A DNA stretch of 64,000 bases from CAYQQQ01 sp964420125. Its GTDB lineage: Bacteria; Actinomycetota; Acidimicrobiia; Acidimicrobiales; Microtrichaceae. The notes beneath the pieces were generated by a model, which saw only the letters and a list, made by a program, of their open reading frames with translations, made no database searches and had not been told where the DNA came from. This document shows positions 9,305 to 18,056 of this stretch, piece by piece. The stretch covers positions 1-64,000 of the forward strand of contig CAYQQQ010000014.1 in NCBI GenBank assembly GCA_964420125.1, in the 5' to 3' direction. The number at the start of each line of letters is the position of its first letter. Position 1 is the stretch's first letter. The translations under genes and the position numbers were made by a program.

Positions 9305-9326
9305 CACAGGTGAACGACGGGTGAAC
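9305..9326 (-). promoter_or_regulatory. Pho box upstream of pstS
   Basis: Read on the minus strand, two consecutive 11-nt direct repeat units occur, GTTCACCCGTC and GTTCACCTGTG, followed in the same phase by a weaker unit beginning GGTCGCC. This matches the 11-nt direct-repeat Pho box bound by PhoP in streptomycetes. It lies about 93 nt upstream of the pstS start codon. A TAGCGT at 9272-9277 (minus strand) could be a -10 element. Confidence 0.82.
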
Positions 9327-9359
9327 TGCGGCGGAAGACTGCCCCGAGGGGGTCCGACG

Positions 9360-9800
9360 TCATCCGTCGCGCATCGTCGCCGCGAAGCGCGCCAGGACCT
9401 CCCGGTCGGTGCCGTAGGTGACCCGCGACCAGGCGTCCTCGAAGGGGAGCCACACCACCTCGGCCACCTCCGCCGGGCCCGCCGCAGCCGGCGACGAGGC
9501 CGCCTCGGGATCGTGGCGTGGCGTCATGGCCCACCACTTCACCCGCTTGGGACCCAGGAGCGTGTCGTAGCGGATGGTGGCCAGCTTGTCGCCCAGGTCG
9601 CAGTCGAGACCGGTCTCCTCGAGCACCTCGCGCCGTGCCGCCTCCTTGTGGTCCTCCCCCGGGTGCAGCTTGCCTTTGGGCAGGCTCCAGTCGTCGTAGC
9701 GGTCCCGCCGCACCAGGACGACCTCCACCCCGGGGTTCCGTCGCCAGACCACACCGCCGGCGGCTCGGATCAGCGGACGGGGGCTGCGAGCACCCTTCAC
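9360..9800 (-). CDS. Nudix hydrolase, MutT1-like N-terminal domain only
   Basis: 146 residues with a complete Nudix box: Gly, five residues, Glu, seven residues, then REVLEETGL, within residues ~43-65 (GKLHPGED begins it). Nudix enzymes hydrolyse nucleoside diphosphates linked to another moiety. It overlaps ppk by four bases (ATGA). In mycobacteria the gene next to ppk is mutT1, which has a Nudix domain plus a C-terminal histidine-phosphatase domain; here only the Nudix half is present and the gene ends where the second domain would begin. The substrate (8-oxo-dGTP, diadenosine polyphosphate or another) cannot be decided from sequence. Confidence 0.85.
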   Translation of the reverse strand: MKGARSPRPLIRAAGGVVWRRNPGVEVVLVRRDRYDDWSLPKGKLHPGEDHKEAARREVLEETGLDCDLGDKLATIRYDTLLGPKRVKWWAMTPRHDPEAASSPAAAGPAEVAEVVWLPFEDAWSRVTYGTDREVLARFAATMRDG

Positions 9801-11884
9801 CGCATCTCGACCTCAGCGCGCTTGCGGGCCTGCTCCTGGAGCTCGAGGTGGGTCTCCATCCGGCCGTCCCCGGCGATCTTGGTCCATGCTCCGTCGTGCT
9901 GCGCCCAGGCGAGCACGTCGTCCTCGAGGTCGACCTCCAGCACGCGGTCGAGGCGATCCTGGAGCTCGGGGTCGTCGATGGGGGTCAGGGCCTCGACCCG
10001 GCGGTCGAGGTTGCGAGGCATCAGGTCGGCGGAGCCGATGTAGTGGACGGGGCGACCGACGCCCGCACCGTTGGCGAAGCGGTAGATGCGGGAGTGCTCC
10101 AGGTAGCGCCCGACGATGCTGCGCACCGAGATGTTCTCCGACAGGCCGGGCACGCCGGGGCGCAGGCAGCAGATCCCACGGACGATCAGGTCGATCCGCA
10201 CGCCGTCGGCCGACGCCTCGTAGAGCTCGTCGATCATGTCCGGGTCCACCAGGCTGTTCATCTTCATCACGATGTGACCGGTGCCCGCCGGGGCCGCCCG
10301 CTCGCGGTGGATGCGCTCCACCAGGGCCGAGCGGAGCTGGTGCGGCGCCACCAGGAGCTTGTCGTAGACCACGTCACGGCCGTAGCCGGTCAGGTAGTTG
10401 AACAGCTGGGTGAGATCCGCGCCCAGCGCCGGGTCCTTGGTGAGGAGGCCGAGGTCCTCGTAGAGGCGGGCTGTCTTGGAGTTGTAGTTGCCGGTGCCGA
10501 TGTGGCAGTAGCGGGCGACGCCGGTGCCTTCCTCGCGCACCACCAGGCAGGTCTTGGTGTGGGTCTTCAGGCCGACCAGCCCGTACACCACGTGCACGCC
10601 CGAACGCTCGAGACGCCGGGCCCACTCGATGTTGTTCTCCTCGTCGAAGCGCGCCTTCAGCTCCACCAGCGCCACGACCTGCTTGCCGGTCTCCGCGGCA
10701 GCGATGAGGGCGTCGACGATGGGGCTGTCCCCCGAGGTGCGGTAGAGGGTGAGCTTCAGGGTGAGCACGCGAGGGTCGCGGGCGGCCTGGCGGATGAACT
10801 CCTCCACCGAGGTGGAGAAGCTGTCGTAGGGGTGGTGCACCAGCACGTCGCCCTCGGACACGACGGTGAAGACCCCCCGCTCCACGTCCTCCTCGTCGGG
10901 TCGCAGGCGGCGCTGGGTGACGGGCTGGAAGTCGTCGTACTTCAGGTCGTCGCGGTCCATGGCGTACACCGACCACAGTCCGCCGAGATCGATCGGGGCC
11001 GCGTGGGCCACCACGTCCTCGTCGGACAGCTCCAGCTCGTTGCGGATCAGCTCGAGGGACTCGGTGGAGATGTCGTCCTCCACCTCGAGGCGCACCGCCT
11101 TGCCGAACCGACGCCGGCGCAGCTCCAGCTCGATGGCGGCGAGGAGGTCGTCCGCCTCCTCTTCCTCGACGGTGAGGTCCGCGTTGCGGGTGACCCGGAA
11201 GGCGACGCCGTCGAGCACCTCCATCCCCGGGAACAGCTCGGCGAGGTGGGCACCGATCACCTGCTCCAGCGGCACGAACCGCTCGCCGTCGGGCATCACC
11301 ACGAACCGGGGCAGCAGCGAGGGCACCTTCACCCGGGCGAAGCGCCGCTCGTCGGTGACGGGGTCGCGCACGATCACACCCAGGTTCAGCGACAGGCTGG
11401 AGATGTAGGGGAAGGGATGGCCGGGATCCACCGCCAGCGGGGTGAGCACCGGGAAGATCCGGCGGTCGAACTCGTCGGCCAGCCACTCCCGGTCGTCGTC
11501 GTCGAGCTGGGCCCAGGTGGAGAACCTGATGCCCGCCTCCGCCAGCGACGCGCACAGCGGCCCGAGGAACACCTCGTCGGCGCGAGCCGCCAGCTCGGCC
11601 GCCCGGGTGGTGACGAGCTCCAGCTGCTCGACGGCAGTGCGGCCGTCCGGGCTGCGGCTCCGCACGCCTGCGGCCACCTGGTCCTTCAGACCGGCGACGC
11701 GCACCTGGAAGAACTCGTCCAGGTTCTGGCTGAAGATGGCGAGGAACTTGGCCCGCTCCAGCAAGGGGGTCGAGGGGTCCTCGGCCAGGGCCAGCACCCG
11801 GGCGTTGAAGTCGAGCCAGGACAGCTCACGGTTCAGGTAGCGCTGCTCCCGTTCGTCGGGATGGGCGGTCGCCGCGTCGGGCAT
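9797..11884 (-). CDS. ppk: Polyphosphate kinase
   Basis: 695 residues, the normal length of Ppk1. Domains in order are an N-terminal helical domain starting YLNRELSWLDFNARVL, the head domain, and two phospholipase D-like catalytic domains. Histidines of the catalytic part are seen in LKTHTKTCLVV and in YCHIGTGNYNSKTARLYED, and the conserved NNIEWARRLE and GSADLMPRNLDRRVE stretches are present. The enzyme makes inorganic polyphosphate from ATP. The start ATG (MPDAATAHPDEREQR) precedes the conserved YLNREL region by about 15 residues. Location next to the Pst block fits a phosphate-storage role, but no Pho box was seen in front of it. Confidence 0.95.
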   Translation of the reverse strand: MPDAATAHPDEREQRYLNRELSWLDFNARVLALAEDPSTPLLERAKFLAIFSQNLDEFFQVRVAGLKDQVAAGVRSRSPDGRTAVEQLELVTTRAAELAARADEVFLGPLCASLAEAGIRFSTWAQLDDDDREWLADEFDRRIFPVLTPLAVDPGHPFPYISSLSLNLGVIVRDPVTDERRFARVKVPSLLPRFVVMPDGERFVPLEQVIGAHLAELFPGMEVLDGVAFRVTRNADLTVEEEEADDLLAAIELELRRRRFGKAVRLEVEDDISTESLELIRNELELSDEDVVAHAAPIDLGGLWSVYAMDRDDLKYDDFQPVTQRRLRPDEEDVERGVFTVVSEGDVLVHHPYDSFSTSVEEFIRQAARDPRVLTLKLTLYRTSGDSPIVDALIAAAETGKQVVALVELKARFDEENNIEWARRLERSGVHVVYGLVGLKTHTKTCLVVREEGTGVARYCHIGTGNYNSKTARLYEDLGLLTKDPALGADLTQLFNYLTGYGRDVVYDKLLVAPHQLRSALVERIHRERAAPAGTGHIVMKMNSLVDPDMIDELYEASADGVRIDLIVRGICCLRPGVPGLSENISVRSIVGRYLEHSRIYRFANGAGVGRPVHYIGSADLMPRNLDRRVEALTPIDDPELQDRLDRVLEVDLEDDVLAWAQHDGAWTKIAGDGRMETHLELQEQARKRAEVEMR

Positions 11885-11928
11885 GCCCTCACTCTACGGA
11901 GCCCGCCGCCCCGACGGGCGCCGGCGAC

Positions 11929-12201
11929 TCACTCTTCGTAGCCGAGGTCCCAGGTGAGCAGGATCCGCTCGCGCTCGGCGTCGCGGTTGACCCGCTCGCG
12001 GTTGCGCCGGAACTGCGGGTCGTGGGGTGGCAGCAGCATCAGGCGGGCGTTCACGCGGGTGCGGAAGTCGTCGACGAGCTGCTGTTCGCCGAGGTCGCAG
12101 CGGATCTCCCAGTGGGGGGCGACCGGACCGGTGTAGACGATCGTGGCCGACGCCAACGGGGGGAGGTCCTCTTCGAGCTCGGTCGTGGGGTCCTCGGACA
12201 T
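11929..12201 (-). CDS. Small conserved-looking hypothetical protein
   Basis: 90 residues, not recognised. It starts at MSEDPTTELEEDLPP and is followed by a mixed region SATIVYTGPVAPHWEIRCDLGEQQ and a strongly charged Arg/Glu-rich C terminus (RRNRERVNRDAERERIL). It has no membrane segment or signal peptide and no cysteine cluster. It lies 44 nt upstream of ppk on the same strand, so it may be cotranscribed with it. An in-frame upstream ATG would add 16 residues without improving the protein. Codon use (high GC in third positions) supports real coding. Confidence 0.6.
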   Translation of the reverse strand: MSEDPTTELEEDLPPLASATIVYTGPVAPHWEIRCDLGEQQLVDDFRTRVNARLMLLPPHDPQFRRNRERVNRDAERERILLTWDLGYEE

Positions 12202-12291
12202 CCGCACGAGGATAGCCGCGGCGGGGGAGGTGCCCCCGCCGCGGTCCACGAGACCGGGGTGCGACGGGACCCGGCCTTCGTCGATGGCGGC

Positions 12292-13644
12292 TCAGCCGTT
12301 GCCCAGCGTGGCGGTCACGCTCTGCTGCTCGCCTTCGCGCTCGATCGCGATGCTGAGCTCGTCGCCGGGGTCCTTGGCCCGCACGGCCTGGCCGACGTCT
12401 TCGGAGGTGCGGACACGACGGCCGTCGATCTCCACGATCACGTCACCGACCTGCAGGCCGGCGGCCTCGGCGCCGGATCCCTCGTTCACCTCCTGGATGA
12501 ACGCCCCGGAGGTGGCGCTCACGGAGAAGCGCTGCGCGACCTGGGGATCGATCCGGGCCACGTCGACGGTGGCCACGCCCAGCAACGGGCGCTCCTTCTC
12601 GGCGTCGCGTCCGGCCTTCAGGTCCTCGATCAGCGACATGATCGAGTCGATCTCCAGGGCGAAGCCGATGTTCTGGGCGTCGGCGAGGATCGCCGTGTTC
12701 ACGCCCACCACCTGGCCCTGGGCGTTGACCAGCGGTCCGCCGGAGTTGCCGGGGTTGATGGCCGCGTCGGTCTGGATGAGGTCGTCGAGCACCGAGCCGT
12801 CGGGGGAGCTGATCGAGCGGCCCAGCTGGGAGACGATGCCCGTGGTGACGCTCGGCTCCGCGCCCAGGTTCAGGGCGTTGCCGATGGCGACCACGTCGTC
12901 GCCCACCACGAGGTCGCTGGAGGAGCCCAGCTCGGCGGGCACGGTGGCCGACTCCAGGTCCTCGGCCTTGACCAGCGCCACGTCGGCCTCGGGAACCGAC
13001 CCCACGAGACGGGCCTCCGCGGTCTGGCCGTCGTAGAAGTCGACCTCGATGGAGGTCGCGCCCTCGATGACGTGGGCGTTGGTGAGCACCAACCCGTCCT
13101 CGCTGATGACGACACCCGAGCCGGCGGCCTCGCCCTGGCGGGTGCCGGTGTGGATCGACACCACCGAGGGCTGCACCTTGTCGAGCACCGCGCGGATGTC
13201 GAGGTCCTCGCCGTCCAGCTCGCTGGAGGTGGACCGGGGAGCGGCGGTCACGGTGGCCGCGGTGCTGGGTGCCTGCCCGTCGTCGCGGCTCCACATGGCG
13301 ACCGCCGTGGTGGCGCTGGCCACCAGCGCGCCGACCAGGCCGCCGACCAGCGCGGCCTTCAGACCGTGACGGGCGGGGCGGGGGCTGGGCGCCGGAGCGG
13401 GCGCCGGCATCCCGCCGACGTAGGCGGGGGGACCCGCGGGCGGCGCGCCGGAGGGAGGGACCGGGGCGCCGCCCTGGGCCAGAGGTTCCGACGGCGGCGT
13501 CCACGCGGTGCCCCAGGCACCGGGGGCAGGCCCCGCAGGAGGGCGGTGGGGGGCGGTGGGGGGCATCATCGTCGGCGCGGTGGGAGGCGCGGAGGGCACC
13601 GGCTGCGACAGATGGGGGTGAGCCGAATCGTCGTGGGAGGTCAT
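12292..13644 (-). CDS. Membrane-anchored trypsin-like serine protease with PDZ domain (HtrA/DegP family)
   Basis: 450 residues. A Pro-rich cytoplasmic N terminus (~1-110) is followed by one membrane segment (around LVGGLVGALVASATTAV), then an extracytoplasmic trypsin-like domain with His in LTNAHVIEG, Asp in EADVALVKAED and Ser in INPGNSGGPL, and a C-terminal PDZ domain (~360-440) with LQVGDVIVEIDGRRV. This is the actinobacterial HtrA layout (like mycobacterial PepD/HtrA) for quality control of exported proteins. The gene stands alone, with divergent whiB on the right. All three catalytic residues are present. Confidence 0.92.
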   Translation of the reverse strand: MTSHDDSAHPHLSQPVPSAPPTAPTMMPPTAPHRPPAGPAPGAWGTAWTPPSEPLAQGGAPVPPSGAPPAGPPAYVGGMPAPAPAPSPRPARHGLKAALVGGLVGALVASATTAVAMWSRDDGQAPSTAATVTAAPRSTSSELDGEDLDIRAVLDKVQPSVVSIHTGTRQGEAAGSGVVISEDGLVLTNAHVIEGATSIEVDFYDGQTAEARLVGSVPEADVALVKAEDLESATVPAELGSSSDLVVGDDVVAIGNALNLGAEPSVTTGIVSQLGRSISSPDGSVLDDLIQTDAAINPGNSGGPLVNAQGQVVGVNTAILADAQNIGFALEIDSIMSLIEDLKAGRDAEKERPLLGVATVDVARIDPQVAQRFSVSATSGAFIQEVNEGSGAEAAGLQVGDVIVEIDGRRVRTSEDVGQAVRAKDPGDELSIAIEREGEQQSVTATLGNG

Positions 13645-13865
13645 GGGGCCGAGTATGGGGGAGATGTCGGGCCCTTCCCAGGGGGGACCGCCGCTGCTCG
13701 GAGAACGCTCTCAGCGCAGCCGCCGCCACGGCCGGATCGGACCCCGATCTCCGGTCCCGACGCCCGGGGAGGAGGTGGAGATCTGAACCCGTTCTCAGAG
13801 CCGATCCGGATCCTTGTGCCCACATCGGGAACAAAACGGGCGTCCGAAGCGTCGATGTTCCCCGT

Positions 13866-14150
13866 ATGGACACCACCGCTGACACCAAGTGGATGGCTCG
13901 TGGGCTCTGCGCCGACAAGCCACCGTCGCTCTTCTTCCCCTCCGACGGCGTCGGCGTGGAGGTTGCCAAGCGGATCTGCGAAGAGTGCCCGGTGCGAGGG
14001 ACCTGCCTCGAGTACGCCATCGAGAACCGGATCGACCACGGGGTCTGGGGCGGCACGTCCGAGCGGCAGCGCCGCAGGATCATCAAGGCCCGCGCCGGCG
14101 GTCGATCGCTGGCCACCCACGACCTCGACCCCGCCTTCGCCGGGTCCTGA
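13866..14150 (+). CDS. WhiB-family iron-sulfur transcriptional regulator
   Basis: 94 residues. The four cluster cysteines are Cys15, Cys38, Cys41 and Cys47 (C-22-C-2-C-5-C spacing), followed by the WhiB turn GVWGG (59-63) and a basic tail RQRRRIIKAR. WhiB proteins bind a [4Fe-4S] cluster and partner with the primary sigma factor region 4. The gene is divergent from the htrA-like protease, with about 220 nt between them. A longer upstream frame exists but lacks conservation; the ATG at MDTTADTKW is the usual short WhiB start. The subclass could not be assigned safely. Confidence 0.9.
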   Translation: MDTTADTKWMARGLCADKPPSLFFPSDGVGVEVAKRICEECPVRGTCLEYAIENRIDHGVWGGTSERQRRRIIKARAGGRSLATHDLDPAFAGS

Positions 14151-14356
14151 GGGCTCGCTGCCCAGCAGCACCGGGTCCCCTTGGCGCCCGCCGACCCTGA
14201 ACCGGCGAGCCGATCCGGCGAGACCTCGTGTCGTCCGTCCGGTGCGCCCGTGGCGCAGCGTTCGGGGGTGCAGACGACCACGCCCGCGGCGCGGGTCGCC
14301 CGCCTCTCTCCTTCGGTCGACACCCCACCAGAGGGAGGGGGCCGACGCGAACGGGA

Positions 14357-14539
14357 TCAGTCGGTGGTGGCCTTCTTCGGTTCGATCTCGGCCGGCTCCT
14401 CGCCCTTGCCGTCGGTGAGGCCCTGCTTGAACTCCTTCTGGGCCTGACCGAGGCTGCGAGCCAGCTTGGGGATCTGCGAACCGCCGAACAGCACCAGGGC
14501 GATGACGACGATCCAGATCCACTCGTTGCCGCTGAACAT
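14357..14539 (-). CDS. tatA: Sec-independent protein translocase component TatA
   Basis: 60 residues with the TatA pattern: a short periplasmic N terminus, one membrane helix (around WIWIVVIALVLF), the FGGSQIPKLAR hinge and an amphipathic helix (LGQAQKEFKQGL), then a charged tail ending EIEPKKATTD. TatA oligomerises to form the pore of the twin-arginine export route. No tatB or tatC is in the window. The start gives MFSGNEW; the long upstream open frame opposite the folate gene is a shadow. Confidence 0.9.
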   Translation of the reverse strand: MFSGNEWIWIVVIALVLFGGSQIPKLARSLGQAQKEFKQGLTDGKGEEPAEIEPKKATTD

Positions 14540-14659
14540 GCTTGCAGCGTACCCCTGCGGGCCCCCCGGACCCCAGCCGGCACGACCGCCGGAGCCGCCC
14601 TCGGCGCCCGGCTCCCGACATGGGAACCGCCGTCGACGGACGTCTCCTATCCTCGCCCC

Positions 14660-15295
14660 ATGTCCGGCGAGGACCACGGCCTCGAGGGTCGCACCCACGA
14701 CGCTGCCCGGCGCCACGGCCTGGAGCACCGGCGTGACCTGACGGCGCAGCAGCGGGCCGCGGCGTCGGCGAGGATCGTGGAGCGCCTGCTCGACCTCCAC
14801 GAGCTCCGATCCGGTGGACGGCTGGCCCTCTACCTCGCCCTGCCCGAGGAGGTCGACCTGGGCTCCGCCACGGCACCGTTGCGGGTCCGCGGCTGGCACC
14901 TCCACCTGCCCCGGGTGCTCCCTGCCGGCGCAGGGGCGGCTCGCGCCCCGACCACCCGGAAGCCCGCCGGCCTCGCCTTCGTGGAGTGGCAGCCCGCGGC
15001 GCAGCTCGCCGCGAACCGCTTCGGGGTGGCCGAGGTGGACGGGCCGGAGGTCCCCCTCGCCGAGATGGACGCCGTGATCGTGCCATGCGTCGCCGTCGAC
15101 CGGCAGGGAAACCGCGTGGGGTTCGGTGCCGGCTACTACGACCGGGCCCTGGCAGCCGCGCCGGAGGTCCCGCGCATCGGCGTGGCCTTCGAGGTGCAGG
15201 TGTTGGACGCCATCGACGCCCGCCCGTGGGACGAGCCGATGGACGTGGTGGTCACCGAGGACGCCGTGTGGCGCCGCTCCCGGCTCGAGCCCTGA
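14660..15295 (+). CDS. 5-formyltetrahydrofolate cyclo-ligase family protein
   Basis: 211 residues. The C-terminal hallmark GFGAGYYDRAL (around residue 155) is the nucleotide-binding signature of 5-formyl-THF cyclo-ligase (methenyl-THF synthetase), preceded by MDAVIVPCVAVDRQGNRVGFG. It converts 5-formyl-THF to 5,10-methenyl-THF using ATP. The N-terminal part has the expected basic helix RRDLTAQQRAAASARI. It is flanked by tatA (divergent) and whiB (convergent) and seems monocistronic. The start ATG at MSGEDHGLEGR is the first with a plausible upstream context. Confidence 0.9.
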   Translation: MSGEDHGLEGRTHDAARRHGLEHRRDLTAQQRAAASARIVERLLDLHELRSGGRLALYLALPEEVDLGSATAPLRVRGWHLHLPRVLPAGAGAARAPTTRKPAGLAFVEWQPAAQLAANRFGVAEVDGPEVPLAEMDAVIVPCVAVDRQGNRVGFGAGYYDRALAAAPEVPRIGVAFEVQVLDAIDARPWDEPMDVVVTEDAVWRRSRLEP

Positions 15296-15314
15296 GCGGG
15301 GCCGGATCGACCGC

Positions 15315-15617
15315 TCAGGCCGTGCGGCTCTGCTGGGCCGCACGGGCCAGAGCCCGCGCCCGGCGGAGCCGACGGCGCTCCCGCTCGCTGAGCCCTCCCC
15401 AGATCCCGAACTTCTCGCTGTTCTCCAGCGCGTACTCGAGGCAGTCCTCACGCACCACGCAGGCACGGCACACGGCCTTGGCCTCCTTGGTGGAGGCGCC
15501 ACGCTCCGGGAAGAACAGGTCGGGGTCGACCCCGAGGCAGTTGGCGTAGAGCTGCCAGCTCTCCTCGGGCTCCACATCGAGATCGATCGTCACTGTGGTC
15601 TCCGTCAAGTCGTCCAT
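15315..15617 (-). CDS. WhiB-family transcriptional regulator, WhiB2/WhmD-like
   Basis: 100 residues. An acidic N terminus (MDDLTETTVTIDLDVEPEES) precedes the WhiB core with four Cys (LYANC, then AVCRAC, then REDC), the turn FGIWGGLSERERRRL and a basic tail. The acidic leader and WGGLSERERR are typical of the WhiB1/WhiB2 group, which in streptomycetes and mycobacteria acts in septation and development. The ATG has a GGGGAGGA site 6 nt upstream, which decides the start. It is convergent with the folate gene. Confidence 0.9.
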   Translation of the reverse strand: MDDLTETTVTIDLDVEPEESWQLYANCLGVDPDLFFPERGASTKEAKAVCRACVVREDCLEYALENSEKFGIWGGLSERERRRLRRARALARAAQQSRTA

Positions 15618-15951
15618 GACGTCCTCCCCCCGCCGTCCGGTCTCGGGTCTCACCCCCGCTGGCCCGATCCGGTGTCGTCGGAGATGTCGTGCTCTGCCGC
15701 ACGGAGCCCGGCGACTCGCCCGACCTCTCGGAGCGAAGGCGACCGGAGCGCCGGTGCGGTGGAACCAGCATCTCGGTGGTGTAATTACATCTGTGTGATC
15801 CCGTATCCTGACCCTCTCCGACGCCCAGGTCAAGGGGGACTTGCACGAAGCATGACGCAGAAGCCACCGAGGGTGAGATTTCGTTCGGATCCGCCAAGAA
15901 CCTCACGCTGTGTGGTAGCGGCGGCCCGATGGTCGGCGTGCCGCGGCGTGC
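15618..15951. promoter_or_regulatory. 334-nt intergenic region upstream of whiB with AT-rich palindrome
   Basis: No coding gene is seen. It is the upstream region of the whiB gene at 15315-15617. A perfect 10-bp palindrome TGTAATTACA at 15780-15789 stands out in otherwise GC-rich DNA, about 163 nt upstream of the whiB ATG, and looks like an operator. The part nearest the VWA gene stop has no feature I can name. Confidence 0.5.
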
Positions 15952-17952
15952 TCAGCGGCTCTTGAGCAGGTCCCTGCGTTGGCGGAGGAAGTCCACCAGC
16001 ACGTAGTCGCCGAGGTTCTCCGGTGAGGTGAAGAACGCCCGTCCCCGGTTGAGGCGCGTCAGGTGCTCCACGAAGCGGCGCAGGCCGGGGTCCGGGTCCA
16101 GCATGAAGGTGTTGATGCGGATGTCCTCGCGCGTGCAGCGGGACACCTCGAGCAGGGTGGCGTCCACCGTCTCGCGGATCGGCGGGTAGTGGAACTCCGG
16201 CTCGCCCCAGCGGTTGATGTGGGCGGTCGGTTCGCCGTCGGTGATCATGATGATCTGCTTGGTGCCCGACTGGCGGGCCAGCAGCTGGCGGGCCAGCTGG
16301 AACCCGTGCTGCATGTTGGTGCCGTAGACGAGGTCCCAGCTCACCTCGGGCAGCTGCTCGGCGGTGAGGATCCGCCCCACCTCGGAGAACCCGACCAGGC
16401 CCAGGTAGTCGCGGGGGAACTGCATGGCGATCAGCGAGTGCAGCGCCATCGCCACCTTCTTGGCCGGCAGGAAGTTGTCGCGCATCGGCATCGACAGCGA
16501 CAGGTCGAGCATCAGCACCGTGCTCACCCGCACCACCTGCTCGGTCTGCTCGATCTCGAAGTCGTCGGGGTGCAGGTGCACCGGCGAGCGCTCGCCGCGC
16601 ATGATGGCGTTGCCGATCGTGCGGTTGATGTCGAGGTTGAACGGGTCGCCGTACTCGTAGGGCTTCGTGTGGTGGGCCCGCTCGTGGCCGATGCCGAGGT
16701 GCTCGCGCTCGTGGCCGCCCAGCTGGTCCTTGGCCAGCGCCCCGAACAGCTCCGCCAGGGCGTTCTGGCCCAGCCGCCGCAGCCCCGCCGGCGTGAGCTC
16801 GAGGCGGCCCTCCTTCTGCTCGATGAGGCCGGCCTCGGTGAGCATCTTGGTGATCTCCGCCATGCGGTCAAGGCTGGCGGCGGTCTCCTCGCCCAGCAGC
16901 TCCCGGACGCGGTCGAGGTCGACCTCCGCCAGCGCACCGGGCTGCGGGTTCCCCCGCAGCATCTGCTCGAGCTGGTCGAGGTCGCCCAGCTCGGCCATCG
17001 CCTCCATGGCCTGGGCCATGTCCAACGGGTCGGCGCCGTCGAACTGGTAGGCGTTGTCCCATCCGGCGTCGGGGAAGGCGTCCCGGAGGTTGCGGCCCAG
17101 CTGGTCGGCCTGCCAGCGGAGGTCCATGTCCTCCAGGAGCTGCTCGGACAGCTGCTGGAGCTGGGCGCGCTGCTCGGGCGTCATCGAGTTCCACATGGCC
17201 TGTGCCGCCGCCATCCTCCGGGCCATCACCTCCAGGAGCTCGTCGAGGGTGGAGGGGTTCTCGGGGAAGAAGTCCCCGTAGCGCTCCATGAAGCCCTCGA
17301 AGTCCGGCTCCTCCCCTCTCGCACGCTGCTCGAGCATCTCGTTCAGCTCGGCCATCATGTCCTTCATCCGGGCCATGTCCTCGGGGGACATGTCCTGCAC
17401 CGCACCCGAGAGCTGGTCGACGTACTGCTGCATGAGCTGCTGGCGGAGGCGCTCGGTGAGCTCGGCGAAGCGCTGCTCCGCCTCCGGGGACACGAAGTCG
17501 TGCTGCTCGAGCCCCCTCACCTGCCCCGCGAGGTCGGGCGGCAGCATGTCGAGCTCGAGGTGGCGCTCGTCCGCCGAGGACTGGGCCAGCTCCGAGCGCC
17601 GCTCGTCACCCGAGGCCAGGTCGTCGCGGAGGCGCTCGTCGATGGCGGAGCGCTCCATGTCGACGACCTCGCGCAGCTCCTGGGCGATCTCGTCGTAGAC
17701 CCCGCCCAGGTCGAAGCGATCGAGGGTGTCCTCCCGTCGCTCGCGCAGCTTGCGGAGGGTCTCCCGCAGGCCCTCGATCCGCTCCCCGTTGCGATCCTCG
17801 AAGCCCTGCTGCAGCATCCGACGCAGGGCGGCGTTGAGGTCGCCGTGGTAGAGCAGGTCGTCGGTGAGCTGCTCCATGACGTCGAGGGCGTCCAGCTCGA
17901 AGCCCCGCTGGGTGCCGTCCCAGGGGGAGTAGCGGAACCGGGGCCTCACCAT
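15952..17952 (-). CDS. VWA-domain protein (CoxE/BatA-like), partner of AAA+ ATPase
   Basis: 666 residues. The long N-terminal part (~1-420) is strongly charged and helical (many Glu/Arg/Gln), with coiled-coil-like stretches. The C-terminal VWA domain (~460-660) has the MIDAS motif in MLDLSLSMPM and a second conserved element IMITDGEPTAH. It has no signal peptide or membrane segment, so it is cytoplasmic. VWA proteins of this kind work with a MoxR/ChlI-like AAA+ ATPase as metal insertases or chaperones; a matching ATPase lies 3.5 kb away at 21432-22832 on the same strand. The client is unknown. Confidence 0.8.
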   Translation of the reverse strand: MVRPRFRYSPWDGTQRGFELDALDVMEQLTDDLLYHGDLNAALRRMLQQGFEDRNGERIEGLRETLRKLRERREDTLDRFDLGGVYDEIAQELREVVDMERSAIDERLRDDLASGDERRSELAQSSADERHLELDMLPPDLAGQVRGLEQHDFVSPEAEQRFAELTERLRQQLMQQYVDQLSGAVQDMSPEDMARMKDMMAELNEMLEQRARGEEPDFEGFMERYGDFFPENPSTLDELLEVMARRMAAAQAMWNSMTPEQRAQLQQLSEQLLEDMDLRWQADQLGRNLRDAFPDAGWDNAYQFDGADPLDMAQAMEAMAELGDLDQLEQMLRGNPQPGALAEVDLDRVRELLGEETAASLDRMAEITKMLTEAGLIEQKEGRLELTPAGLRRLGQNALAELFGALAKDQLGGHEREHLGIGHERAHHTKPYEYGDPFNLDINRTIGNAIMRGERSPVHLHPDDFEIEQTEQVVRVSTVLMLDLSLSMPMRDNFLPAKKVAMALHSLIAMQFPRDYLGLVGFSEVGRILTAEQLPEVSWDLVYGTNMQHGFQLARQLLARQSGTKQIIMITDGEPTAHINRWGEPEFHYPPIRETVDATLLEVSRCTREDIRINTFMLDPDPGLRRFVEHLTRLNRGRAFFTSPENLGDYVLVDFLRQRRDLLKSR

Positions 17953-18056
17953 CTCGCGAGGCTACCCCCTGCCCCATCGCCCCTCCCCGCGCCGCACCGC
18001 CCGCCGCCGCGGCGCCGTTGGAGTGCGCGGATCGGGCGGGGTGATGAGATGGTGAG

